From an uncultured Bacteroidales bacterium (lineage in GTDB: Bacteria > Bacteroidota > Bacteroidia > Bacteroidales > Muribaculaceae), in NCBI GenBank assembly GCA_947570265.1, contig CANOUR010000004.1, positions 1 through 63,514 of the forward strand: 63,514 bases of DNA. Reading direction: 5' to 3'. The translations under genes were made by a program, and so were the position numbers. This document shows, piece by piece, positions 42,862 through 51,527 of this stretch. Position 1 is the stretch's first letter, and the number at the start of each line of letters is the position of its first letter. The notes under the pieces were generated by a model that was not told the DNA's origin, searched no databases, and saw only the letters and a list, made by a program, of their open reading frames with translations.

Positions 42862-44058
42862 ATGAAAAAAATCATTACTCTTTCTGCTGCCGTGGCTTTT
42901 GGTCTGGCAAACATGGCTCAGGCCGAAACGACCTATCGTCTTGCCCAGTTCGTTGACGAGCAGGGTGGTGGTGCCGATCTTGAAAAATTCGAATACGATT
43001 CGAGCAACCGTCTTGTCCGTCAATACAGGAACATGTCGGGCGGCTATCTCCGCACCGACTATACCTACAACGACAAGGGTCAGGTTGTCATGGAAGAGGG
43101 CTGGCAGGACAAGAGTGAGAGCGGCCTCGATGAAAATTATGAGCAGCGCTACTATGTCGAATATGAATACGACGAACAGGGTCGTGTGGTAGCACGCAAG
43201 GCCTACAACAAACTTGGTAGCGCACCCATGATGTTCTCAGGCATGTATGTATGGGAATACGACAATGCCGGCCGTCTGGCTAAGATGCTCGATTACACCG
43301 ATGAGAACCGTCAGAATCTTTTCCAGGAGGTTTTGTACTATTACAACGAACTCGGACAACTCTCATACACACAGGATCGCATCAACAACTTCGGCACATG
43401 GGAAGACAACTCACGCGTTGAGTATGTCTACGACGCTCTCGGCCGCATCACCGAGATCGGCTCCGGAAAGATCACCGACGGCGAATACAAAGCCGACCGC
43501 TATGAGTTCTTTGTCTATACCGACGAGGGTGAGGAGGAGCTCAATCCCGACGCAGTCCTCGACGAGACCTACCTCACAGGCGCAGGCCGCAGAACCAAGC
43601 AGAAGATGGTGAAATATCTTTATAACGAAGATGTCAGAAGCGAGAATGTCATATATCCCGTCACCGATATCGATGCTCTCTTCGACAACTCTGTGCAGTA
43701 CAGCGACTATAAGTTCATGCTCGTAGAGCGCAACGAATACATGCCCGACGACATCACCGGCGGTCTCGTGCAGATCATCAACTGGGTGTATGACTATGAT
43801 GAGATCGAAGGCATCAACGGCATCGAGGCTATCGAGAAGGTCAATGCCCTTGGCGCACGCATCCTCCCCGAGGTCAATGGCGACGTGCTCACTCTCAACG
43901 GCGTTACCAACGCATCGGTTGTTAACATCTACGATCTCAACGGCCGCAAGGTGTTTGCAGGCGGCAACAACACCGGCAACACCGTCAACGTCTCTTCGCT
44001 CGAAAAGGGCATCTACATGGTCACCACTCCCGAAGGCTCGGCAAAATTCGTGCGCTGA
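42862..44058 (+). CDS. T9SS-exported YD-repeat protein A
   Basis: 398 aa. The signal peptide is MKKIITLSAAVAFGLANMAQA. Seven YD/RHS-like units of the form (Y/F)xYDxxGR follow between residues 40 and 230 (FEYDSSNRLV, YTYNDKGQVV, YEYDEQGRVV, WEYDNAGRLA, YYYNELGQLS, YVYDALGRIT, a degenerate FVYTDEG). Then come the block ENVIYPV, a WVYDYDE turn and a type IX sorting domain (VVNIYDLNGRKVF...GIYMVTTPEGSAKFVR). It should be exported by Sec and then the SprA system and attached to, or released from, the cell surface. First of a nine-gene run of such exported proteins. No toxin or enzyme domain is seen. Function unknown. Confidence 0.85.
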   Translation: MKKIITLSAAVAFGLANMAQAETTYRLAQFVDEQGGGADLEKFEYDSSNRLVRQYRNMSGGYLRTDYTYNDKGQVVMEEGWQDKSESGLDENYEQRYYVEYEYDEQGRVVARKAYNKLGSAPMMFSGMYVWEYDNAGRLAKMLDYTDENRQNLFQEVLYYYNELGQLSYTQDRINNFGTWEDNSRVEYVYDALGRITEIGSGKITDGEYKADRYEFFVYTDEGEEELNPDAVLDETYLTGAGRRTKQKMVKYLYNEDVRSENVIYPVTDIDALFDNSVQYSDYKFMLVERNEYMPDDITGGLVQIINWVYDYDEIEGINGIEAIEKVNALGARILPEVNGDVLTLNGVTNASVVNIYDLNGRKVFAGGNNTGNTVNVSSLEKGIYMVTTPEGSAKFVR

Positions 44059-44085
44059 TCATCAGACTCGAATATGAATCTACAG

Positions 44086-44115
44086 ATAGGCGTGTCACTT
44101 GCGGGATGCGCCTAT
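44086..44115 (+). terminator. Weak hairpin between cargo genes A and B
   Basis: ATAGGCG (44086-44092) pairs with CGCCTAT (44109-44115), without a clear T-tract. The rest of the 170-bp gap (44059-44228) holds TAATTTAG, a poor -7 match near 44172, and no convincing promoter. Confidence 0.4.
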
Positions 44116-44228
44116 TGCCGTTAAACTGTGTTAAATCGGTGTGGCAAGTTCGCATCACATCGCGCTGTTTTGTAATTTAGACGGCTATTTGACACAATCA
44201 GGTAATTATAACAACAATAAACTATCAT

Positions 44229-45401
44229 ATGAAAAAAATCACTACCACTTTGGCCGCCTTCTCGGCGGTAGTCGCGTCACTGTGTCCGGCATCTGCCGAT
44301 GGCGCCACTTTCCAGCGCCTCGAACGTATGGACTATGACGAATATGGCGAATACTACGAATTTGCCTACGACGAAAACAACCGTCTCGTCACTCTCAACG
44401 AGTTCAACATCGACCGCCTGCGCACCGAATATACCTATAATGAAAAGGGAGAGTGCGTCCGCGAACTGACGTGGCAGGAAATGCCTTTGTCATCCGGCAA
44501 ATACTACGAGGTAACAATGGTCGACTACACCTACGACGAAGAGGGACGTCTTGCCACACGTACCAACTACAACCGTCCTAACGCTACAAATCCTGCATCT
44601 CAGATGTTGCTCGAGGCTACCGCATACTACACCTACAACGACAAAAGCGATCTGGCCTCTATCGAATTTTTCTGGGGTGCGGAGAAGGTCGATCGCATCT
44701 CCACTGACACCTATGAGTACGACAACGAAACCGGCCGGCTCGCGTCCAAGCGCACAAACTCATTCCTGGCCGGTCGCGAGATTCCGTCGAGCCTCACTGT
44801 CTACAGCTACGATGCCGAAGGCCGTCTGATCCTCGAGCGCAATGAAGAGGCCGATGAGGAAAACAACTATGACATGGTGGTCCGTTCATGGGTCAACTAT
44901 GTTTATGCCGAAGATGGCAACCTCATCGAATGCTACAAGACCGGAGCGACAAACAGCCCCGACAACAAGCAGGATGCCACCATGTTCATGGTCGACGAAG
45001 ACGTTCCCGCATCCGACGTAATCTATCCCGTTGTGCCCGAGCCGATGTACGGCAGTCAGGACTGGGACAAGCTTGTCAACCAGATCGTTGAAATGGACAA
45101 ATATACATGGAACGAAGGCGAGCGCGTGACCCTTGCACTTTGGGAGTTCTCCTATGAGGAGACTTCTGCGATCGGCAGCGTGCAGTCAAACTTCGGCAAG
45201 AGCCTTTCAGGTGTGACCGTTAGCGGCGACTGTCTTCTCCTCCACGGTGTGGCAGGTGTCGAAAGCCTCCGTGTCTACGACATCGAGGGACGTCTCGTGA
45301 AATCGCTCTCAAACTGTGGCAACAAGGTCGACATCAGCGGTCTCGCTAATGGCGTGTATGTGGTCGCAACACCGGCCGGCATTTCTAAATTCATCCGATA
45401 A
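44229..45401 (+). CDS. T9SS-exported YD-repeat protein B
   Basis: 390 aa with the same order as protein A: signal peptide (about 1-25, ending SADG), YD-like units (FAYDENNRLV, YTYNEKGECV, YTYDEEGRLA, YTYNDKSDLA, YEYDNETGRLA, YSYDAEGRLI, YVYAEDGNLI), the block FMVDEDVPASDVIYP, then WEFSYEE and the sorting domain (LRVYDIEGRLVKSL...GVYVVATPAGISKFIR). It shares the family traits but differs in most positions from A, so the copies are old paralogues. Gene C follows after 27 nt. Confidence 0.85.
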   Translation: MKKITTTLAAFSAVVASLCPASADGATFQRLERMDYDEYGEYYEFAYDENNRLVTLNEFNIDRLRTEYTYNEKGECVRELTWQEMPLSSGKYYEVTMVDYTYDEEGRLATRTNYNRPNATNPASQMLLEATAYYTYNDKSDLASIEFFWGAEKVDRISTDTYEYDNETGRLASKRTNSFLAGREIPSSLTVYSYDAEGRLILERNEEADEENNYDMVVRSWVNYVYAEDGNLIECYKTGATNSPDNKQDATMFMVDEDVPASDVIYPVVPEPMYGSQDWDKLVNQIVEMDKYTWNEGERVTLALWEFSYEETSAIGSVQSNFGKSLSGVTVSGDCLLLHGVAGVESLRVYDIEGRLVKSLSNCGNKVDISGLANGVYVVATPAGISKFIR

Positions 45402-45428
45402 ACTTAAATCTAACTGCAATAACCAGTC

Positions 45429-46610
45429 ATGAAAAAAATCGCATCTGCATTTCTCGCAATCGCAGCCGCTGCTGCTCCCGTGGCAATCAACGCTCAGGAA
45501 GCATCATCGAAATTCGTGCTCACCGACATCGAAGATCAGGAGTGGGGCGAATCCTTTGTATTCACCTACAATAATCAGGGCAAAGTCGTATCCTACACCA
45601 ACGAAAGCGATATCACCATGCGCTTCGATCTGACCTACGACGAGCAGGGACGCTGCATCCGCGACATGTACAACCAGGATCTCGACCGTATCGGTAGCCA
45701 GTTCGTGCAGACCGCTTATGTCGACTACACCTACGACGAGCAGGGACGCCTCGCCACCCGTACAAACTACTCAAACACGGCCGAGAACTTGAGCATCCCC
45801 AAATGGGATCTTCAGGCAATATGCTACTACACCTACGATGCCGACGGCAAGCTTCTCAAGGAAGAGTATTTCCGCGATGACACAAAGACAATCCGCGTCA
45901 TCTTCAAGGAGTATCAATACAACGAGGCCGGTCAGCTTGTGACGCTCAACGACACCTACTACAAGCCCGTTACAGGTGAGGAGGTAAGCAAGGGCAGGGT
46001 CACATATGCCTACAACGATAATGGCACCATCTCCGAGAAATGCTCGATGGAACTCGACAACAACGGTCAGTTCTTCCCCCGCGCCTACACAATCTATGTC
46101 TACGCTGACAATGGTGTCATAGAAGAGATCTTCACCACCGGCGGAAGCAAGAATATCGAGAATAAGCAGAGCTCGTTCCTCTACACCGTTGACGAGACAA
46201 TCCCTGCTGCCGACGTGGTATATCCCACTTCGATACCCGAGCCTCTCTACAATTCCGAGCTGATGCCCGCGCAGCCCTATATGATCATGGGTGTGGAGGA
46301 ATATGTGCTTGGTCAGGACGACGCTCCGCTGATCCGCGACCACAACTGGCAGTACAACTATGACGACGAGATTCTCGGCATCTCAAATGCAACCGCCGCC
46401 GTCGGTAGCAACCTCGTTGCTGCTCAGGTAAACGGTGATGTCCTCAAGCTCGTCGGTCTCAACATGGCTGAAAACGTCACCATCGTCGACCTCAACGGCC
46501 GTGTCGTCAAGCGTTTCGCCACCACCGGATCGTCGATCAACGTGGCTGACCTCGCAAAGGGTGTCTATGTTGTCACCACTTCGGCCGGTACAGCCAAATT
46601 CGTGCGCTGA
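45429..46610 (+). CDS. T9SS-exported YD-repeat protein C
   Basis: 393 aa. Signal peptide about 1-22 (AAAAAPVAINAQ), YD-like units (FTYNNQGKVV, LTYDEQGRCI, YTYDEQGRLA, YTYDADGKLL, YQYNEAGQLV, YAYNDNGTIS, YVYADNGVIE), the block TVDETIPAADVVYP, WQYNYDDE and the sorting domain (VTIVDLNGRVVKRF...GVYVVTTSAGTAKFVR). Its 3' end contains the 22-bp repeat (46591-46612) at which the tandem duplication begins. Probably co-transcribed with B; gene D copy 1 follows after 44 nt. Confidence 0.85.
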   Translation: MKKIASAFLAIAAAAAPVAINAQEASSKFVLTDIEDQEWGESFVFTYNNQGKVVSYTNESDITMRFDLTYDEQGRCIRDMYNQDLDRIGSQFVQTAYVDYTYDEQGRLATRTNYSNTAENLSIPKWDLQAICYYTYDADGKLLKEEYFRDDTKTIRVIFKEYQYNEAGQLVTLNDTYYKPVTGEEVSKGRVTYAYNDNGTISEKCSMELDNNGQFFPRAYTIYVYADNGVIEEIFTTGGSKNIENKQSSFLYTVDETIPAADVVYPTSIPEPLYNSELMPAQPYMIMGVEEYVLGQDDAPLIRDHNWQYNYDDEILGISNATAAVGSNLVAAQVNGDVLKLVGLNMAENVTIVDLNGRVVKRFATTGSSINVADLAKGVYVVTTSAGTAKFVR

Positions 46611-46654
46611 TCGATATAATCAACTTTCTCTCCACACATTTTATTGAAATAATA

Positions 46655-48802
46655 ATGAAAAAAATATTCCTTACATCATTTCTTGCCCTCTCGGCCATCG
46701 CCGCCTCGGCGCAGGAAACCTACTCCTACACACCCGCCGGTGTCGCCACCACTGCCTATCAGCTCACCAAGGTCGGCAGCGGTGATAATGCAGTCGACGT
46801 GAAGGTGGGTGATGAGGTTGTGCAGATGATACGCGTGCCCGCCTCCGAGGTATCCCGGTTGGGTGGCAACCAGATCTCTGCTGTCTCATTCTACAGCGGT
46901 CTGTCATTTGACATCGCCAATTCAGCGGCCGGATATTCCGCCCCCGCCTACCGCACTGTCGACATCGTGCTGAGCAACGGCCTCACGGAGACCCCTTTCT
47001 ACACTGAGACTGTCTCACTTCCCGACGGCTATCTCACTCAGAAAACCGTGCAGCTCGCCACCAAGCCCACTGTCGATGCTTCAAAACCTCTTTATGTCGG
47101 TGTGCGCGTGAAGATTGTCAGCCCGTTTGACTATTATCTTCCCTCCGACCAGTCGAAAACTGCTGCCGTGGGCTCAAACTACTCATATGTTGTGGGCGAC
47201 ACCGATGCCAACAGCGCCGACTGGGACAGAGCTGCCACTCAGGGCAACGCCTGCATCGGCGTCACCTTCTCAGGCAACTCGCTCCCGCAGAACGGTGTGA
47301 CATTCGTCAGCCATGAATCGCCCTATGTGGCCGATCTCAACCAGCCCTTCACCGTGCCTGTGACCGTGCGTGGCACTGCTGCCAACAAGGCTGCTACCGT
47401 CACTGTCGAATACACCCTCAACGGTGAGACAAAGACCTGGACAGGCAATATCCTTGATCCCGTCACCCGTCAGCCCCGTCCCATCGGACAGAACGAAGAG
47501 GGTGTGATCGAAGTGAGCGGCATCGTCAGCAACAGAGAGTCGACAGCCACATGGCTCACGATCAAAGGATCGAAGGTCAATGGCAATGACAATCTCACCA
47601 CCTCGACAAGCTATGCCACAATGGAGTTCCCCACGTTTGTGGTCAACGATGGCTACGAGCGTATTCCCGTCATGGAGGAGGCTACCAGCCTCAGCTGCGG
47701 TTTTTGCCCCGCCGGTGCTGCGCTAATGACATATCTCGGTGAGAAATATCCCGACTCGTTCATCATGGCGGCCTACCACCTCAATTATGGCGGTTCATCC
47801 GACCCGATGACCGTTGAGTCGTGCCAGCCGTGGATCACACGCTATGCAACGGCTTATCCTTTCGGCCTCTTCAATCGTCAGACCAACACCATGCTCGGCC
47901 GCATCGCCAGCCTCGAAGGTCTTGCGGAGATCGCCGACAAATACTACGATCGTGTGCGCTCGGCCAACACTTTCGCAGGTATGGAGCTGAAAGCCGAATT
48001 CACCGACGAGAACAAGACCGATGTAAAGGTCGACACCAAAGTGATGTTTGCTCTCGACATGCCCTCGACATCCAACTATCGTCTCTCCTACGCTCTCACG
48101 CAGGATAACATGGGCCCGTATCGTCAGGACAACAATTATGCCGGCACCAACAGCAATATGGGCGGATGGGAGTCACTTCCCTCGCGTGTGAATGTGCGCC
48201 ACAACCATGTGGGTCGCGATCTCTTCGGCTTCCCCGGCCTCGACAACTCTGTCAAGGCGGGTATGAAGAAGGGCGAGATCTCCACTGATTCACGCGAACT
48301 GTCGCTTGCCAACGTCACAGGCAGCCGCGTGAAAGTGATCGCAATGCTCGTCAGCGACGGTCTCACCGGTGAAGTGATGAACGCCCGCGAAGTCGAGCTG
48401 CGCATACGTCAGGACGAACCCGTTCCCTCTGCCGAATCGGGCACATTCGACGAATCGTTCTATCTTACGCTCACAAGCGCTGACGACGCCACCATCTACT
48501 ACACTATCGATGGCTCAGAGCCTACGACTTCATCGCTGCTCTATACCGAGCCGATTTATGTCAATGAGAAAAAGATGACCATCAAAGCTTTTGCCGTCGG
48601 TGGCGGACTGCCCGACAGCAAAGTGCTGACAGTTGAATACCGTGTACGTAAACCTCTGGCCATCGACACCATCGCAACTGATGAAACCTCTGCCGATGCC
48701 GTATGGTACAATCTTCAGGGCGTGCGCGTTGCAGCCCCCGAGGTTGGCGGAGTTTACGTGAAAGTGGTCGGCGGAAATGCCGAGAAAGTGCTCGTCAAGT
48801 GA
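46655..48802 (+). CDS. Omp28-like exported protein D with a sorting-domain-like C-terminus, copy 1
   Basis: 715 aa. Signal peptide about 1-19 (LALSAIAASAQ). The N-terminal third is beta-rich. A thioredoxin-like Omp28-type segment has C348-GF-C351 in SLSCGFCPAGAALMTYLGEKY. Residues about 592-665 form a chitobiase/hexosaminidase C-terminal-like module (ATIYYTIDGSEPTTSSLLYTEPIYV). The end (WYNLQGVRVAAPEVGGVYVKV...KVLVK) looks like a variant type IX sorting domain. The CxxC could serve disulfide chemistry outside the inner membrane. It lies 44 nt behind gene C with no own promoter seen, so it probably depends on upstream transcription. Identical to copy 2 at 51528. Confidence 0.8.
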   Translation: MKKIFLTSFLALSAIAASAQETYSYTPAGVATTAYQLTKVGSGDNAVDVKVGDEVVQMIRVPASEVSRLGGNQISAVSFYSGLSFDIANSAAGYSAPAYRTVDIVLSNGLTETPFYTETVSLPDGYLTQKTVQLATKPTVDASKPLYVGVRVKIVSPFDYYLPSDQSKTAAVGSNYSYVVGDTDANSADWDRAATQGNACIGVTFSGNSLPQNGVTFVSHESPYVADLNQPFTVPVTVRGTAANKAATVTVEYTLNGETKTWTGNILDPVTRQPRPIGQNEEGVIEVSGIVSNRESTATWLTIKGSKVNGNDNLTTSTSYATMEFPTFVVNDGYERIPVMEEATSLSCGFCPAGAALMTYLGEKYPDSFIMAAYHLNYGGSSDPMTVESCQPWITRYATAYPFGLFNRQTNTMLGRIASLEGLAEIADKYYDRVRSANTFAGMELKAEFTDENKTDVKVDTKVMFALDMPSTSNYRLSYALTQDNMGPYRQDNNYAGTNSNMGGWESLPSRVNVRHNHVGRDLFGFPGLDNSVKAGMKKGEISTDSRELSLANVTGSRVKVIAMLVSDGLTGEVMNAREVELRIRQDEPVPSAESGTFDESFYLTLTSADDATIYYTIDGSEPTTSSLLYTEPIYVNEKKMTIKAFAVGGGLPDSKVLTVEYRVRKPLAIDTIATDETSADAVWYNLQGVRVAAPEVGGVYVKVVGGNAEKVLVK

Positions 48803-48831
48803 TCGGGTGACCTCATTCTGATTTACCACTC

Positions 48832-48860
48832 AGTCCCCGCACCCTAAAGGTGTGGGGACT
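48832..48860 (+). terminator. Terminator-like hairpin after gene D copy 1
   Basis: AGTCCCCGCACC pairs with GGTGTGGGGACT (one G-U pair), with a CTAAA loop. Only a short, AT-rich stretch follows instead of a T-tract. Confidence 0.6.
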
Positions 48861-48893
48861 GATCGTTAAAATAATTTAAAAGACCTGTTAGGA

Positions 48894-48925
48894 TTTGTCA
48901 ACTTTCAACTCTCGTTGTACTTTAG
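48894..48925 (+). promoter_or_regulatory. Promoter (-33 TTTG, -7-like TACTTTAG) for gene E copy 1
   Basis: TTTG at 48894-48897 and TACTTTAG at 48918-48925 are 20 nt apart, with one deviation in the -7 box. It starts a new unit E-F 51 nt before the ATG. Confidence 0.55.
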
Positions 48926-48975
48926 GTGGCAAATTGGCAGATAGAAAATCTTAAAACAAATAAATATCATAAAAT

Positions 48976-50175
48976 ATGAAATTATTCATTACGTCTGCGT
49001 TGGCTATTGCTGCAGCCGCACCTGTGGTTGCTTCGGCTCAGGACAACGCTATGGTTACTCTCGAGCGTCTTGAGCGCGTTGTCGATTCAGAGTATGGCGA
49101 ATACTACGACTTCGTTTATGAGGATGATTCTGACCGTGTCAAAGAGATAAACGAATTTTTCACGATGCGCACCCGTATCGGTTACGGGTATGACGACAAA
49201 GGCCTTTGCACGCGCGAGGCCCTCTATCAGGAGATCGATGGCAAATATTACGAAGTATGCTACTACGACTATATCTATGACGACAACGGCCGCATCAGCA
49301 AGGTAGCCCTCTACAACAATCTCAAGCCCACACTGCCCGATTCAAAGGCCGAGCTGTCGATCACCGAATACCGCGTTTACAACGACAAAGGTCAGCTCGA
49401 AAGCACCGAGACATACTGGGACGAAGCCAAACTTGTTCCCTACGCCAAGCAGCAGTTTGTCTACAACGAGGACGGCAGCATGGCCGAAGAGACCGAGACT
49501 CAGTACGACATGGCTACAAGTGCCGTGGTATATATCAACCACAAAATCTACACCTACAACGAGCAGGGCAAAGTGCAGACCGTCTGCGTCGAGACCCCCG
49601 AGTCTGATACAAGTTTGAACCTCGCCGTGTCGGGCTGGATCAACTATGTCTATTCGGCCGACGGAAACCTTCAGGAACGCTACCGCACAAGCGGACGCAC
49701 CAACAATCCCGAATACAAGGTCGAGCGCGCCGTGTTCATGGTCGATGAATCAGTGCCCGCATCGAGCGTGATTTATCCCAAGACACCTCAGCCCTATCGC
49801 GAGAGCGACGACTATGCACTGCTTGTCAACCAGCTCGTGGCACTCGATGATTACAAGGCCGACGACGACACCGGTCTTGCCGGAGCGATTCCCTTCTTCT
49901 CATGGGAATACTACTACGACGTTATACAGCGCCCTGCTGGTGTTGAAGACATTGTGACCAACACCTTCGGCTCACGTCTCGCCGGAGCCACAGTCGATGG
50001 CGGCGTGCTGCGCCTCCATGGCGTCACTGGCGTCAACGATCTGCGCATCGTCGATCTCAATGGCCGTGTGGTCAAGACCGCTGCTTCAGCAGGCAATAAA
50101 ATCAATGTTGCCGATCTCGCATCGGGTGTATATGTGCTCAGCACATCGGCCGGCAACGCTAAATTTGTAAGATAA
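48976..50175 (+). CDS. T9SS-exported YD-repeat protein E, copy 1
   Basis: 399 aa. Signal peptide about 1-22 (SALAIAAAAPVVASAQ), a YGEYYDFVYEDDSDRV start like protein B, YD-like units (YGYDDKGLCT, YIYDDNGRIS, RVYNDKGQLE, FVYNEDGSMA, YTYNEQGKVQ, YVYSADGNLQ), the block FMVDESVPASSVIYP, WEYYYD and the sorting domain (LRIVDLNGRVVKTA...GVYVLSTSAGNAKFVR). It has its own promoter after a terminator-like hairpin. Closest in layout to protein B. Identical to copy 2 at 53849. Confidence 0.85.
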   Translation: MKLFITSALAIAAAAPVVASAQDNAMVTLERLERVVDSEYGEYYDFVYEDDSDRVKEINEFFTMRTRIGYGYDDKGLCTREALYQEIDGKYYEVCYYDYIYDDNGRISKVALYNNLKPTLPDSKAELSITEYRVYNDKGQLESTETYWDEAKLVPYAKQQFVYNEDGSMAEETETQYDMATSAVVYINHKIYTYNEQGKVQTVCVETPESDTSLNLAVSGWINYVYSADGNLQERYRTSGRTNNPEYKVERAVFMVDESVPASSVIYPKTPQPYRESDDYALLVNQLVALDDYKADDDTGLAGAIPFFSWEYYYDVIQRPAGVEDIVTNTFGSRLAGATVDGGVLRLHGVTGVNDLRIVDLNGRVVKTAASAGNKINVADLASGVYVLSTSAGNAKFVR

Positions 50176-50266
50176 GTAGCTGGTCAGATTGTGTTCAAGC
50201 TTTCTTCCAGTGCAAATAGTCATTAATCAAAAAAATATAGTCGCGTTTTAATTTGAGCAGCTACTT
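50174..50266 (+). repeat. Inverted repeat between genes E and F, copy 1
   Basis: AAGTAGCTG (50174-50182) and CAGCTACTT (50258-50266) are 75 nt apart and span most of the 117-bp E-F gap. The region also contains TTAATTTGAG, a poor -7 match. The function is uncertain; the same structure recurs 4873 bp downstream. Confidence 0.4.
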
Positions 50267-50292
50267 AAGCCAATTCAATCAAAATCACAGAT

Positions 50293-51483
50293 ATGAAAAA
50301 AAGCATTATCGCATTACTCGCTCTCTCTCCCATGCTCGCTCCGGCAGCATTGTTCGCCGAAGAGACAGTTCTCTTTCAGCGCATGGCTGAGATGACCGAC
50401 CCCTCTGTCACCACCGACACCTACACCTACACCTACGATGAGCAGGGTCGCCTCTCATCTGTCCTCTACGTCGGCGACAGCCGTATCCGCTACGACTATG
50501 AGTACAACGACAAAGGTCAGTGCGTGAAAGAGACATGGAATCTCGACTACGAATTCCGCGGCAAATACTATGTCACATCAGTCTCGGAGTATGAATATGA
50601 CGACGCCGGACGTCTTGCCATAAGCAAGGAATACCGCAACACCAACATCATCAACCCCATGTCGCGTCCCGAACTCAACGGCATATGGTACAACACCTAC
50701 GACGACAAGGGTCTGCTCACCGACCGCGGATTCTACATCGGTGAATCAAAAGATGTCCCCTATCAGCTCTACACCTACCAGTATAACGACAAAGGACTGC
50801 TCGAGCAGGACGACATGACATCCTACAACTACTCCAACGAGATCGCAGGACATTATCGCAACGTCTACACATACGACGATAAAGGCCGCATCTCGGAAAA
50901 GGCATATCAGGAAGCCACAGCAGACGATCTCGCCACATTCAAGCCCCGTAAATACACATTCTATCTCTATGATGCCGAAGGCAACATTCAGGAGCGTTTC
51001 AGCACCGGTGCTTCCAAAAACATAGAGAACAAAGAAGAACGTTTGATCTACACCGTCGATGAGTCCGTTCCCGCCGACCGCGTGATCTATCCCGTAGTCA
51101 AATCAATTGGCGGTGTCTACGAGGAGGAGCACTATGGCATGCTCGTCAACCAGCTCGTCGGCATGGACGAATGGAGAGTCGACAATGCAGGCGTGCTCCA
51201 GCTCATGCACGCATGGGAGTATGACTACGACGAAGTCAGCGGCCCTGTAGGCATCAACACCGTCTCTGCCGCTGCTGTGATGGCACTCCGTGGCGCTGAA
51301 GTGTGCGGCGACGAACTCTGCCTCATAGGAGTCGAAAAAGTGGCCAACCTCGTGATCACCGATCTTAACGGACGCATCGTCAAAAACATCTTCGGAGCCG
51401 GAAACCGTGTCAACATCAGCGATCTCGCCGCTGGAGCATATCTCGTGGCAACCGAAGCTGGCGCAGCCAAATTCGTGCGCTGA
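50293..51483 (+). CDS. T9SS-exported YD-repeat protein F, copy 1
   Basis: 396 aa. Signal peptide about 1-22 (LLALSPMLAPAALFAE), YD-like units (YTYDEQGRLS, YEYNDKGQCV, YEYDDAGRLA, NTYDDKGLLT, YQYNDKGLLE, YTYDDKGRIS, YLYDAEGNIQ), the block TVDESVPADRVIYP, WEYDYDE and the sorting domain (LVITDLNGRIVKNI...GAYLVATEAGAAKFVR). Its 3' end carries the second copy of the 22-bp repeat (51464-51485), the junction of the two duplicated units. D copy 2 follows after 44 nt. Confidence 0.85.
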   Translation: MKKSIIALLALSPMLAPAALFAEETVLFQRMAEMTDPSVTTDTYTYTYDEQGRLSSVLYVGDSRIRYDYEYNDKGQCVKETWNLDYEFRGKYYVTSVSEYEYDDAGRLAISKEYRNTNIINPMSRPELNGIWYNTYDDKGLLTDRGFYIGESKDVPYQLYTYQYNDKGLLEQDDMTSYNYSNEIAGHYRNVYTYDDKGRISEKAYQEATADDLATFKPRKYTFYLYDAEGNIQERFSTGASKNIENKEERLIYTVDESVPADRVIYPVVKSIGGVYEEEHYGMLVNQLVGMDEWRVDNAGVLQLMHAWEYDYDEVSGPVGINTVSAAAVMALRGAEVCGDELCLIGVEKVANLVITDLNGRIVKNIFGAGNRVNISDLAAGAYLVATEAGAAKFVR

Positions 51484-51527
51484 TCGATATAATCAACTTT
51501 CTCTCCACACATTTTATTGAAATAATA

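Larger units (their letters stand above)
46591..51463 (+). repeat. 4873-bp tandem duplication, copy 1
   Basis: This unit runs from within the last codons of gene C to just before the last codons of gene F copy 1. It contains genes D, E and F with their intergenic regions. Every gene start recurs 4873 bp further on, the encoded proteins are identical in full, and intergenic stretches that I compared are also identical. Upstream of 46591 the match ends at once (A versus G at 51463). Confidence 0.97.
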